From assembly GCA_001464755.1 (NCBI GenBank), contig LNDR01000402.1, positions 1-42,458 on the forward strand: a stretch of DNA of 42,458 nucleotides. Reading direction: 5' to 3'. The position numbers and the translations under genes are program-made. Below the pieces are notes generated by a model. It did no database searches. It had not been told where the DNA came from and saw only the letters and a list, made by a program, of their open reading frames with translations. How positions within the stretch are numbered: the stretch's first letter is position 1; the number at the start of each line of letters is the position of its first letter. This document shows positions 33,183 through 41,583 of the stretch, piece by piece. The stretch comes from Rhizobiales bacterium Ga0077524 (GTDB lineage: Bacteria; Pseudomonadota; Alphaproteobacteria; Rhizobiales; Hyphomicrobiaceae).

Positions 33183-33734
33183 ATGAGCTTAATTGTTGCG
33201 TGGCGGAGAGCGTCACGGGTCACAGCTTTCGTAGCATGTTGTGCTCTGGGCATGTTGATCCTGGCGGCAACGGCATGGCAAACGGCCGAGGCTGGGTCAG
33301 GCAACCGCCGCAGCGGCTTCGAGGCACCGTCTGAATGGGGAGAGCACCGCTCGGTGCTTTCGATACCCGCACAAAGCCAGCTGCCCATTACACGGAAGCT
33401 CTCGATCGGCCTCGACAAGTCGATGATGATCGAGTTGCCCACCGACGTCTCCGACGTCCTGGTCTCCAATCCCCAGGTCATCGATGCCGTCGTGCAGACG
33501 CCGCGGCGAATCTATCTGCTTGCCAAGGACGTCGGCGAGGCCAACGCGTTTTTCCTCGGCCCCGGTGGGCAGAAGGTGTTGCTGATTGAGCTTGTCGTCG
33601 TGCGCGACATCGCGCCCCTCGACGACATGCTCGCGCGCCTCATTCCGGGCTCTCGCATTAAAGTCGCGACGGTCGGAACGAACGTGGCTCTGACCGGAAG
33701 CGTCCTGACGCGAAGGTCAAGGACGGCGTCGTGA
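33183..33734 (+). CDS. cpaC: CpaC/RcpA secretin, N-terminal fragment (frame break)
   Basis: Encodes 183 residues: a signal peptide (CCALGMLILAATAWQTAEAGSG), then the N-terminal secretin N0-like domain with LSIGLDKSMMIELPTDVSDVLVSNPQVIDAVVQTPRRIYLLAKDVGEANAFFLGPGGQ, and a BON-type start LDDMLARLIPGSRIKVATVGTNVALTGSVL. The reading then leaves the family pattern (RRSRTAS, stop). The secretin ring domain continues in another frame starting at 33731. Known CpaC proteins are about 480-510 residues in one frame. Here the two parts overlap by GTGA. About 15-20 residues expected between TGSVL and VVNMLSVA seem missing, so a deletion with a frameshift is likely. Confidence 0.8.
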   Translation: MSLIVAWRRASRVTAFVACCALGMLILAATAWQTAEAGSGNRRSGFEAPSEWGEHRSVLSIPAQSQLPITRKLSIGLDKSMMIELPTDVSDVLVSNPQVIDAVVQTPRRIYLLAKDVGEANAFFLGPGGQKVLLIELVVVRDIAPLDDMLARLIPGSRIKVATVGTNVALTGSVLTRRSRTAS

Positions 33735-34654
33735 ACATGCTGTCGGTGGCCTCGAAGGAGCAGGTGCTCCTCAAGATCAAGGTTGCCGAGGTCCAACGCG
33801 ATGCCATGAAGCGCATCGGTGTCGACTTGCCGAGAGCCATCGCCCAAACCGGCAACTTCTCGTTCCAAAAGGTGATTGCCAACGGCTTCCCCGTCACCAG
33901 CCCATCGATTCCAGTCGGCGTTGCCGGTTCCGCATTCGCGGCCGCGTTCCAAAGCGGCAACCAGGACATCCAGGCTGTGATCCAGGCGCTCGAGCGCACC
34001 GGCCTTGTCCGGACACTGGCTGAGCCGAGTTTGACCGCCATTTCCGGCGAGACGGCCAAGTTCCTCGCCGGCGGAGAATTTCCGATCCCCGTTGCCGCGG
34101 CCGACAAGCAGATATCCATAACCTTCAAGCGTTTCGGCGTTGCCACCTCGTTCAAGCCTGTCGTTCTTGGCGCCGGCCGCATCAGCCTTACCATCGAGGC
34201 CGAGGTAAGCGAGTTGTCCTCCGAGGGCGCCGTTACGACCGAGCTGATCACCGTTCCCGCCCTCAAGGTGCGTCGGGCCGAGACGACCCTCGAGCTGCCA
34301 TCCGGCGGCACCATTGCCATGGCGGGCCTGCTATCGGACGAGACCCGCCAGAACGTCGACGGGGTACCCGGCTTGAAGAACGTGCCGATCCTTGGCGCGC
34401 TATTCCGGTCGAACGACTACCGCAGGCGCGAGACCGAGCTGGTCATCCTCGTGACACCCTATATCGCGTCGCATATGGAGCCCGGCCAGGTGGCCACCCC
34501 GGAGGAGCATCTGATGCCCCCGAGCGACCTCCAGAGCCTGTTCTTCGGCGCGCTCAATCGCATCTACGGCAAGCCGGGCGCCAAGCCGCGCGGCCGCTAC
34601 GAAGGCACACCCGGCTTCATCATCGAATACCCCGATCGCGGAGTGAAGGGATGA
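33731..34654 (+). CDS. cpaC: CpaC/RcpA secretin, C-terminal fragment
   Basis: Encodes 307 residues, the outer-membrane secretin part: VVNMLSVASKEQVLLKIKVAEVQRDAMKRIGV, then AVIQALERTGLVRTLAEPSLTAISGETAKFLAGGEFPIPV and AGLLSDETRQNVDGVPGLKNVPILGALFRSNDYRRRETELVILVTPYI, all characteristic of secretins. It begins at a GTG overlapping the stop of the N-terminal fragment (GTGA at 33731-33734). It has no signal peptide itself, so a functional secretin would need frameshifting or the two parts to assemble. The stop overlaps the CpaD start (ATGA). Confidence 0.8.
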   Translation: MNMLSVASKEQVLLKIKVAEVQRDAMKRIGVDLPRAIAQTGNFSFQKVIANGFPVTSPSIPVGVAGSAFAAAFQSGNQDIQAVIQALERTGLVRTLAEPSLTAISGETAKFLAGGEFPIPVAAADKQISITFKRFGVATSFKPVVLGAGRISLTIEAEVSELSSEGAVTTELITVPALKVRRAETTLELPSGGTIAMAGLLSDETRQNVDGVPGLKNVPILGALFRSNDYRRRETELVILVTPYIASHMEPGQVATPEEHLMPPSDLQSLFFGALNRIYGKPGAKPRGRYEGTPGFIIEYPDRGVKG

Positions 34655-35379
34655 GCACGAACGACATGGCACATAGGGCTGGACGTATGCATCGGTTTGC
34701 AGCCCTCGCCCTGCTCGCCCTCAGCGCGACGGCCGTGGCCTCCTGCAGCGAGTCCCATCGCCTGAGCAGCGAGGAGGCCTGGATCGAGACGACCGCCGCC
34801 CGGGGGCATCCCATCGAGCTGGTCGAAAAGAACGAGGCCCTCGATGTCGAGCTACCGCCCAGCCGGCATGGTTTGAGTCGCAACCAGTATGTTGACGTCT
34901 ACCGCTTCGCCATTCGCTACAAGGAGGAGGGTACGGGCCCGATTGCCGTTTCTCACGGAGGGGCCCGAACAGGAGGCGAGGCCGTCGCCGACGTGCGCCG
35001 CGCGCTTGAGGATGCCGGCATCGCCTCATCCCGCATCGTCCGCGGCTCGTCTCCAAATCGCCGCCTGCTCACACTTGCCTATCATCGCCCTGTCGCCATT
35101 GCGCCCCAGTGCGGCCACTGGCCTCGCGATGTCGGCCAGGAGCGCGAGCGTGTGCCTTATCCCGATTTCGGGTGCGCAACGCAGCGCAACCTTGCCGGCA
35201 TGGTCGTAAACCCGCGTGATCTGATGGGTTCTCAGCCGGAAACACCCGCCTCCAGCGAGCGCCGCGGGCGGATCTGGTCGAGATATGTTGGCGCAGACGC
35301 CAGTCCCTCCACGAAGCAGGGCGGAGAGTCGGGTGGCGAAGCGGCGAGCGACTCCCCCGCGAAAGCCGCCAAGAGATAG
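34651..35379 (+). CDS. cpaD: CpaD-family pilus assembly lipoprotein
   Basis: Encodes 242 residues with a lipoprotein signal (LALLALSATAVASC, Cys32). The mature domain has YVDVYRFAIRYKEEGTGPIAVSHGG, ALEDAGIASSRIVRGSS and the Cys-containing PQCGHWPRDVG...NPDFGCATQRNLAGMVVNPRDLMG pattern, which I recognise as CpaD, an outer-membrane lipoprotein that works with the CpaC secretin. It is coupled to cpaC by an ATGA overlap. CpaE, CpaF and TadB/C do not follow; the next gene is a PilZ protein on the other strand. Confidence 0.88.
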   Translation: MSTNDMAHRAGRMHRFAALALLALSATAVASCSESHRLSSEEAWIETTAARGHPIELVEKNEALDVELPPSRHGLSRNQYVDVYRFAIRYKEEGTGPIAVSHGGARTGGEAVADVRRALEDAGIASSRIVRGSSPNRRLLTLAYHRPVAIAPQCGHWPRDVGQERERVPYPDFGCATQRNLAGMVVNPRDLMGSQPETPASSERRGRIWSRYVGADASPSTKQGGESGGEAASDSPAKAAKR

Positions 35380-35404
35380 CAATAGCCACCGAGCAGCGCC
35401 GTCC

Positions 35405-35839
35405 TCAGGCTCGGGAATGTCGCGGCAGCGAGCGGAATCGGACGCCGATCGTATCTCCGCGGCGCCAGACCATCTCGCAGTCGACCTCTGTCTTCTCCAA
35501 TCGGAAGCCGAGTGTGAACACGTCGGGTATCCGCTCTTCCGACACAAAGACCTTGCGCTCGGCTCGAATAAGCTCGATGCGAGCGCCCGTCGCCGACAGA
35601 TTGCGAATCACGCATCCGACCGGCTCTGATAGCCGATCCGACTCGATCACGGCCTGCAGGCAGGCTGTTTGTCGTCGTGAACGCCGGTTCTCATCCGCCA
35701 TAGCCACTTCGATCGGCACCCGAGGCTGCGGCTTGACCGGCCTGGGCTTCAATCGCGCGATCAGGCTTGCCGCCGAAGCCGAAGGGGCCTTGCTCTCCAT
35801 GGTACCCACGTCGAGTGCTGAAGACTGAGTATCCGGCAC
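35405..35839 (-). CDS. PilZ-domain protein
   Basis: Encodes 144 residues. After a disordered N-terminal 45 residues comes a PilZ domain: ENRRSRRQTACLQAVIES (RxxxR c-di-GMP motif), CVIRNLSATGARIEL (the N/D-x-S-x-x-G motif), and the closing MVWRRGDTIGVRFRS. Both ligand motifs are therefore present, so cyclic di-GMP binding is likely. The start is a GTG at 35839; an ATG at 35800 gives 131 residues. It is convergent with the tad operon, and c-di-GMP control of pili or polysaccharide would fit. Confidence 0.85.
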   Translation of the reverse strand: MPDTQSSALDVGTMESKAPSASAASLIARLKPRPVKPQPRVPIEVAMADENRRSRRQTACLQAVIESDRLSEPVGCVIRNLSATGARIELIRAERKVFVSEERIPDVFTLGFRLEKTEVDCEMVWRRGDTIGVRFRSLPRHSRA

Positions 35840-35891
35840 AGTCTAAGGGCCTGCGGTTAATGCGTCGTAATCAAGAACCGACACCTTGCCC

Positions 35892-36977
35892 TCAAAGGTG
35901 CCACCTTCTGATCTGCAATTGCTCGCCTTCGTCCGCCAACTGCCGTTCCATGACCTCCTGTCCGAGGAGCCCCGTTTGCGTATCGACATGGCCCACCACC
36001 GCCGCTGCATTGAGCGAAGCCGCCCTTAGGGCCTTGTCGAGCGGCGCACCGAGTGCCGTATATCCGGCAAACGTCGAGACGAACGCATCCCCTGCCCCCG
36101 CCGTCCCGGCCACCTCCACCAGGCGTGGAGAGGCATGAACGATCTCCCCCTCACGCGCCGCATAGGCGCCATGCCCACCATCGGTGATCAACAATATTCG
36201 CGGTCCGAGCGACAGGACCGCGCCCATCAGCGTCCTCAGACTCATGTGAAATCCACCGCCAGTGAACCCGCGCCCGGCCAGGCGGGGCAAGCTATCACCC
36301 TCGAGGGCCGCACCCCCCTCTCCGAAGCGAGCCACCAGCGACGGCACCAGCACCTCGGCTTCAGATCTGTTGATCGAGAGGATATCGATCGACCCTAGGC
36401 ACTGCTCGAAAGCGGCCGCCCTGGCAGCCAGCTGGCGTGGCCCTGGATTCACCGAGACGAGCGCGCCTTGAGCCTTGGCCTTCTGCACGACGGCGGGGAA
36501 TTGATCCGCGGACGCATTCGAAAGCGAAGCCACATGCACGAGATCGACTGCGAACGCGTCGTCCTTCAGGTCCTTCGCCTCGAGCAGCGTATTCGCGCCG
36601 CGAAACGTGAAGATCGCCGCATTGCGATCATGCGACGAGACCAGAACCGAGGCTCCCGTCGGCGCCCGCCCATCGCGCACGGCCCAGCGCGGCGACACAC
36701 CTTCCGCCATCAGCCGGGCGAGCACCGTCTCGGCGCGCTGATCTTGACCCAGCTTGACGATCGTCGCCGCGTCGAACCCGAGCCGCGACAGCGCCACAGC
36801 GGCGTTGACGGCACCGCCGCCGCAATGGGTCGAGATTTCGAGGGCTTCGGTCTTGCTGCCCTCCTGCAGGAGCAGGAACGACGCATCGGCATTCAGCATC
36901 GTCATGCGCTCGATACGCTCGCTCGCGATGATAGCAATGGTGTCGATGGTGGCGCTGCCGACCGTGAGGCTCTTCAT
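35892..36977 (-). CDS. PfkB-family carbohydrate kinase
   Basis: Encodes 361 residues of the ribokinase/PfkB type. N-terminal MKSLTVGSATIDTIAII and HCGGGAVNAAVALSRLGFDAATIVKLGQD (the first PfkB signature GGGxxN), and the second signature VEVAGTAGAGDAFVSTFAGY with the catalytic Asp in GAGDAF, are clear. It phosphorylates a sugar or nucleoside; which is not known. The ATG at 36977 is preferred; an ATG at 36989 is also in frame. It is divergent from the LLM oxidoreductase gene with 147 bp between. Confidence 0.86.
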   Translation of the reverse strand: MKSLTVGSATIDTIAIIASERIERMTMLNADASFLLLQEGSKTEALEISTHCGGGAVNAAVALSRLGFDAATIVKLGQDQRAETVLARLMAEGVSPRWAVRDGRAPTGASVLVSSHDRNAAIFTFRGANTLLEAKDLKDDAFAVDLVHVASLSNASADQFPAVVQKAKAQGALVSVNPGPRQLAARAAAFEQCLGSIDILSINRSEAEVLVPSLVARFGEGGAALEGDSLPRLAGRGFTGGGFHMSLRTLMGAVLSLGPRILLITDGGHGAYAAREGEIVHASPRLVEVAGTAGAGDAFVSTFAGYTALGAPLDKALRAASLNAAAVVGHVDTQTGLLGQEVMERQLADEGEQLQIRRWHL

Positions 36978-37124
36978 CCCGTATCGCATCCTTTCGCGTC
37001 TTTTGGCGGTCGACGTTTCCGGTCTACGGGCTACAGCGCCCAGCTGCCCCTTGCTGCCGAGGCTTTCGCCTACCGGAAAAATGTAGGCTAGGATCGAGAC
37101 AACAAGAGAACGGAGGAAGCAAAC

Positions 37125-38171
37125 ATGAAGCTCGGCCTGCACATCGGCTATTCAGGCGCGCATTATCAGGCTCCGGTGGAACTCGTACAGCGGGCTGAGC
37201 AGCTCGGCTACGACTCGGTCTGGACGGCCGAGGCCTACGGCTCCGACGCCATGACACCGCTCGCCTATCTCGCCGCCAAGACCGAGCGCATCAAGCTTGG
37301 CACCGCCATCATCCAGCTCGCAGCCCGCACTCCGGCCAACGCCGCTATGCAGGCTGCCACCATCGACGCCATGTCTGGCGGCAACCGCTTCATCGTTGGC
37401 ATCGGCGTCTCCGGCCCTCAGATCGTGGAAGGCTGGTACGGCCAGCCTTGGGGGCGCCCCTACCACCGCATCAAGGACTACGTAGCGATCATGCGCAAGG
37501 TCCTCAAACGCGAGGAGCCGGTCACCCACGAGGGCGAGGAGATCAGCCTGCCCTACACCGGCCCCGGTGCGATGGGCGTCGGCAAGCCACTGAAGTCCAT
37601 CCTGCATATGAACCCCAACATCCCGATCTATCTCGGCACCGGCAACGAGGCGACGGTGCGCCTCACAGGCGAGATCGCCGACGGCTGGCTCCCGCTCGGC
37701 TTCGTCCCGGGCTCCCTCAAGGAGTACCTCCCCTGGCTGGAGGAAGGCTTCCGCCGCGCCGGCAACGGCAAGAGCCTCGCCAATTTCGACATCCAGGCCT
37801 CATGCCATGTCGAGGTCAACGACAACGTCAAGGAGGCCCTGAACAAGATGAAACCTGAGGTCGCCCTTTACGTCGGCGGCATGGGCCACAAGGACAAGAA
37901 CTACCATAAGGACATGCTGGTTCGTCGCGGCTTCGGCGACGCCGCCGACCGCATCCAGGAGCTGTTCCTGGCGAAACGAAAGGACGAGGCCGCCGCCGCC
38001 GTCCCCGACGAGTGGGTCGACCTGAAATCCCTCGTCGGCCCGCCCGCCCGCATCAAGCAGCGCTACCGCGCCTGGGAGGATAGCGGCGCCACCGCGCTCA
38101 CCGTCCGCACCAAGCAACCCGAGGCCGTCGAAGTCATGGCCGAGGCAGCGCGCCTCAATCGAGCGGGATGA
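37125..38171 (+). CDS. F420-type LLM-class oxidoreductase
   Basis: Encodes 348 residues of the luciferase-like monooxygenase fold. Marks are MKLGLHIGYSGAHYQAPVELVQRAEQLGYDSVWTAEAYGSDAMTPLAYLAAKTERIKLGTAI, the flavin region GVSGPQIVEGWYG, and PIYLGTGNEATVRLTGEIADGWLP. This pattern matches the F420-dependent LLM subgroup rather than bacterial luciferase. A small AGGAAG ribosome site is at 37113-37118. Whether it uses F420 or FMN depends on whether the organism makes F420, which the window does not show. Confidence 0.82.
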   Translation: MKLGLHIGYSGAHYQAPVELVQRAEQLGYDSVWTAEAYGSDAMTPLAYLAAKTERIKLGTAIIQLAARTPANAAMQAATIDAMSGGNRFIVGIGVSGPQIVEGWYGQPWGRPYHRIKDYVAIMRKVLKREEPVTHEGEEISLPYTGPGAMGVGKPLKSILHMNPNIPIYLGTGNEATVRLTGEIADGWLPLGFVPGSLKEYLPWLEEGFRRAGNGKSLANFDIQASCHVEVNDNVKEALNKMKPEVALYVGGMGHKDKNYHKDMLVRRGFGDAADRIQELFLAKRKDEAAAAVPDEWVDLKSLVGPPARIKQRYRAWEDSGATALTVRTKQPEAVEVMAEAARLNRAG

Positions 38172-38228
38172 CAAGCGGTATCGACCCCAACGAGCGATCA
38201 GCAAACCGCCGACCGGAGGGCGAATCAC

Positions 38229-39065
38229 GTGAGCACGGGTGAAACGGCTGAGGGGTCGAAGTTGCTATGGTCGACCCAAGACCTTGCAAAGCGACTCCAG
38301 TCCCCAGGCATCTCGGTTGTGGACACGCGGCCGGCCGAGCTTTTTGCCGGCGGTCGCATACCGGGAGCCCGCCATTTCGATCCCTATTTCGTCAATTGCG
38401 ACGACACATCCGAGCGCCCTCTAGCTTCGTTCACCCGCATGTGGGCGAACATGCTCGGATGGCGCGGCGTGAAGCCCGGCGATACGTTGGTTTTCTACGG
38501 CGCATTTACCGACATGTGCGCTGCTCGCGGCTTCTGGTTCGCCGAGTATCTCGGCCACAAGGATGTGCATGTGCTCGATGGCGGGTTCGGTGCTTGGCGT
38601 GAGCGTGGCTTGCCGATCGAGCAGTCGAGCCAGCCACCCGCACCGGCAAAGTATCCGTTTAGTGCCGAGCCCGATCGCGTCGCAACGTTCCAGTCGGTCA
38701 TGGACGCAATCGGTAGCGATGGTCGCGTCATCCTGGACAACCGTAGTCGCGCCGAGTTCACAGGCGAGGATCGCCGCGCCAAACACGGTGGGGCCATCCC
38801 GAGCGCACGCCACTGTGATTGGGAGAACCTTTACGACCCGGCAACGGGCCGCATGAAGTCGCCAGAGTCATTGGCCAAAATTCTCAAGGCGGCTGGTGCT
38901 ACGCCGGAGAAGGAGATCATCGTCTACTGCAATACAGGCTACCGGTCGGCACACGCTTATCTGGCGATGCGCGCACTCGGTTACCCCCGCATACGCAACT
39001 ATGTCGGCTCCTGGCAGGAATGGGGTAACCGGGACGACTTGCCCATCGTAAAGGGCGGCAGCTGA
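38229..39065 (+). CDS. Two-domain rhodanese (sulfurtransferase)
   Basis: Encodes 278 residues: a non-catalytic N-terminal rhodanese domain (LLWSTQDLAKRLQSPGISVVDTRPAELFAGGRIPGARHFD) and a C-terminal domain with VILDNRSRAEFTGEDRRAKHGGAIPSARHCDW and the active-site loop YCNTGYRSAHA, catalytic Cys234. It moves sulfane sulfur from thiosulfate or 3-mercaptopyruvate to a thiol acceptor. The start is a GTG at 38229 with GGAGGG about 8 nt upstream. It follows an LLM oxidoreductase by 57 bp and may share its transcript. A link to the sulfur-containing product of the hydratase at 4-5.5 kb is only suggestive. Confidence 0.9.
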   Translation: MSTGETAEGSKLLWSTQDLAKRLQSPGISVVDTRPAELFAGGRIPGARHFDPYFVNCDDTSERPLASFTRMWANMLGWRGVKPGDTLVFYGAFTDMCAARGFWFAEYLGHKDVHVLDGGFGAWRERGLPIEQSSQPPAPAKYPFSAEPDRVATFQSVMDAIGSDGRVILDNRSRAEFTGEDRRAKHGGAIPSARHCDWENLYDPATGRMKSPESLAKILKAAGATPEKEIIVYCNTGYRSAHAYLAMRALGYPRIRNYVGSWQEWGNRDDLPIVKGGS

Positions 39066-39166
39066 TAGCGGACGGCTTACATCAAATCGCGCCAGAGCAA
39101 CGATCCGCGATCGCCGGTTGGTCGCGGGGACGACCCTCGCCCAGGCCGTCCCGCCCCTCTGCCCCG

Positions 39167-40207
39167 TCAAGTCTCGAACCCTTTGAACGGCGTCGCCAGC
39201 CCTGCCAGATCGGCGACCAGCTCCGGCGGCATCGGCGTACCGGCGCCGGGCACGTCACGCGCGGAGACGCCATCCGAGAATGCGGCGAAGCGTTCCGCGA
39301 TCACGCCTTTGATCTGATCGTGCCGCCCCGTAGCCGCGAAGAGATCGAGCACATCATCCGAAACCTCGCCCGCGAGCTTGTCCCACGCCCCCTCTCGCGT
39401 CATACGATTGAGCTTCTGCCCGAGATCCTGCAACCCATGCACGGCGAGCACCGGGAAATACGCTGGCGTCGATCCATAGAAGCCGACCCGACCGCGCACC
39501 CACTCCCGCGCCCGATGCACCTCCTCGTCGTTTGCCCCCGTCGCGAGGAAGCCGCCGCCCGTGATCTCGAACGTCTCGCGCGTGCGCCCCGATCTCGCCA
39601 TGCCGGTCCGCACCTCCGGCATCACCATCTCGTCGACATACTTCCGCGTGCAGAAGGGATGCAGCCGAACTCCGTCCGCCACCTCGCCCGCCACACGGAG
39701 CATCGCCGGACCGACCGCAGCGAGCGTCACCGGCGGCAGCCTGAGTCCGAGGCTCTCCGGCACGAAATAGGGCGGCATCAGCGTGAATCGATAGTGCTCT
39801 CCCTCGAACGCGAGCTTGTCGCCATGCCGCCAGCATCGCCAGATCGCCTTGAGCCCTTGAATATACTCGCGCATCCGCGGTGCCGGCGGGGTCCATGGTA
39901 CCGAGAACCGCCGCTCGTTGTGCGCCTTCACCTGTGTACCGAGACCCAGGATGAAGCGCCCACGAGAGGCCTCGTTCAAGTCCCAGCTCGCATTGGCGAC
40001 CGCCATCGGCGAGCGCGAGAACGAGATCGCGATGGCCGTGGCCAGCTCCAGTCGCTCGGTCTCCACCGCCGCAATGGCGAGCGGCAAGAAGGGATCGTGC
40101 TTGTTCTCATTTGTCGTAATGAGCGCATAGCCGCCGGCCTCGGCCGCTTGTGCTGCCCCCTTCACCTTGCGCAGATCGTCCTGCGGAACTGTAGTTGCGA
40201 TGCGCAT
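39167..40207 (-). CDS. Second LLM-class F420-type oxidoreductase
   Basis: Encodes 346 residues: MRIATTVPQDDLRKVKGAAQAAEAGGYALITTNENKHDPFLPLAIAAVETERLELATAIAI, ASRGRFILGLGTQVKAHNERRF, and VTLAAVGPAMLRVAGEVADGVRLHPFC. This is the LLM F420-dependent type with an N-terminal set-up different from the one at 37125. The ATG at 40207 is preferred over open sequence up to 40432. It is convergent with the rhodanese. Its substrate is unknown. Confidence 0.82.
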   Translation of the reverse strand: MRIATTVPQDDLRKVKGAAQAAEAGGYALITTNENKHDPFLPLAIAAVETERLELATAIAISFSRSPMAVANASWDLNEASRGRFILGLGTQVKAHNERRFSVPWTPPAPRMREYIQGLKAIWRCWRHGDKLAFEGEHYRFTLMPPYFVPESLGLRLPPVTLAAVGPAMLRVAGEVADGVRLHPFCTRKYVDEMVMPEVRTGMARSGRTRETFEITGGGFLATGANDEEVHRAREWVRGRVGFYGSTPAYFPVLAVHGLQDLGQKLNRMTREGAWDKLAGEVSDDVLDLFAATGRHDQIKGVIAERFAAFSDGVSARDVPGAGTPMPPELVADLAGLATPFKGFET

Positions 40208-40610
40208 GGCGGACCTCGTGGTTCGTGGGCTCGGGAGTTGTAGCCGGCATACTCGGACGGCACTGGAAATCGCGCAACCGCCGGCACCGCCTGTGACGCC
40301 GGCCGAGCGCCAGTGCCCACAAAGGCTTGCAAGGAGATAAAAGGCGCGGGAAACGAATCCATCTGATATTTCGCATGCGGAGTTATTGAGAACGCGAATA
40401 ATGTGCAAGTGCAATTCGTGGGACGGTTTCACAAGAGAATGAAGATGGACGGGGAGTCATCGCGCACAAGCCATGATGGAGTTTCGATCGAATTTGGAGA
40501 GAAGGCACTTATTTTATCAATTTATAAGTAGTTGGACAGGTATTTTTTATCATCGCTGCCACAGTCCGTTGCTCGACATCAAAGAAGCGCCCCGAAAGGA
40601 CCCTCCGCAA
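40208..40610. promoter_or_regulatory. 403-bp gene-free region, AT-rich toward the small secreted gene
   Basis: No gene is seen. The part at about 40370-40560 is AT-rich (AATTTATAAG, ATTTTTTATCA) relative to the window and probably holds the promoter of the Lys-rich secreted protein and that of the divergent LLM gene. No certain boxes. Confidence 0.4.
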
Positions 40611-40823
40611 ATGAAATCCTCCCTGCTTGCCGCCGCTGCCGTTGCTCTCGTTGCCGTTGTTGGCACACCTTCGACAGCCGAGGCTGGCGGCCTTCACCGC
40701 CTCTGCCCGACGCACTGGATGAAGCATATGCATCATCATTATCACGCCAAGAAGGCCGTCGTCGTGAAAAAGGTCGCCAAGAAGGTCGTTGTGAAAAAGG
40801 CCGCCGCGAAGCCGCTGAAGTAA
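40611..40823 (+). CDS. Small secreted His/Lys-rich protein
   Basis: Encodes 70 residues: signal peptide MKSSLLAAAAVALVAVVGTPSTAEAG, cleavage near TAEA, then GLHRLCPTHWMKHMHHHYHAKKAVVVKKVAKKVVVKKAAAKPLK. The mature part is about 45 residues with His clusters (HWMKHMHHHYH) and then a Val/Lys repeat. It could bind metal or anionic envelope polymers; I do not recognise it. The ATG at 40611 follows AAAGGA by about 11 nt. A strong intrinsic terminator lies 24 bp downstream, supporting a single-gene transcript. Confidence 0.6.
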   Translation: MKSSLLAAAAVALVAVVGTPSTAEAGGLHRLCPTHWMKHMHHHYHAKKAVVVKKVAKKVVVKKAAAKPLK

Positions 40824-40847
40824 TCGCGACTGCCTGAGATAAATTCG

Positions 40848-40875
40848 AAAAGGCCTCCCGCGCGGAGGCCTTTTT
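40848..40875 (+). terminator. Rho-independent terminator
   Basis: AAAAGGCCTCC at 40848-40858 pairs perfectly with GGAGGCCTTTT at 40864-40874 (11 bp, 5-nt loop), with the downstream arm running into a T-run. It is 24 bp past the stop of the small secreted gene and, having A-tract and T-tract flanks, may act in both directions to end the convergent CMD-family gene too. Confidence 0.9.
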
Positions 40876-40910
40876 CACATCCGCTGTTCCCAATAGACGC
40901 ATTGCGTGTG

Positions 40911-41480
40911 TCAGGTCTTTGCCTTCACGCGCGCTTCGATTCCGCGCACCAGCGCCGCGCCGATCGGCGGATCGTTCTCGACCGCAAGGGTCTCGGTCAA
41001 GCGGGCGAGCATCGTATAGAATCCGGTCATCAGGATCAGCTCCACGACCACGCGATCCGAGACGTGCCGGCGCAACTCCGTCAGAGCTGCCGGCGAGCCT
41101 TTGTCCTTCGCAACGAGCTCGCGCGTAAGCACGAGGGCTGCCTGCTCGCATGCATCGAAGCATGCGGCACGGTCATCGCCCGCCTCCAGCGCCGCGATTT
41201 GCGCCTCGGTCGCTCCAAGATCGAGCGCGATCGGCACGTGCTGAAGCCATTCGTACTCGCCGCCGGCCACTTTGACCGCCTGGAGCAGGCACAACTCGCG
41301 CAACTTCGCGTCGAGTTCGAGCTTTCCGAGCAGCGTGCCGCCGAGCTTCATGACCGGCTTCAGCGCGGTCTCGGCATGCGCCATCATGTTGAAGATGTTG
41401 GCCGGCGCCGGCAGCCGCCGAAGCATCTCCTTTGCCTCGGGTGAGATCTTTTCGAGATTGGGGTAGGGAATGAGGGCCAT
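40911..41480 (-). CDS. Carboxymuconolactone decarboxylase (CMD)-family protein
   Basis: Encodes 189 residues of the CMD/AhpD helical family. The signature LDAKLRELCLLQAVKVAGGEYEWLQHVPIALDLGATEAQIAAL fits CMD-like proteins (REx...YEWxxH). The CxxC pair of AhpD peroxidases is absent at this position, so it is of the decarboxylase-like or unknown branch. GAGG lies before the ATG at 41480. It is downstream of rimM on the same strand, with 103 bp between. Confidence 0.82.
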   Translation of the reverse strand: MALIPYPNLEKISPEAKEMLRRLPAPANIFNMMAHAETALKPVMKLGGTLLGKLELDAKLRELCLLQAVKVAGGEYEWLQHVPIALDLGATEAQIAALEAGDDRAACFDACEQAALVLTRELVAKDKGSPAALTELRRHVSDRVVVELILMTGFYTMLARLTETLAVENDPPIGAALVRGIEARVKAKT

Positions 41481-41583
41481 GGGCTCGTCCTCGTTGCGGC
41501 TATTGCAGGATTAGGTGAGTGTGCGCCGGGCTGGCCGCAGGTCGGGCAGGGAAAGCCTATCTTTCCCGATCGCGCCTGCTCCG

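Noticed and set aside
40911-41480. AhpD peroxidase function for the CMD-family protein
   Set aside because: The CxxC active-site pair expected for AhpD is absent; only the YEWxxH pattern of CMD-like proteins is seen.
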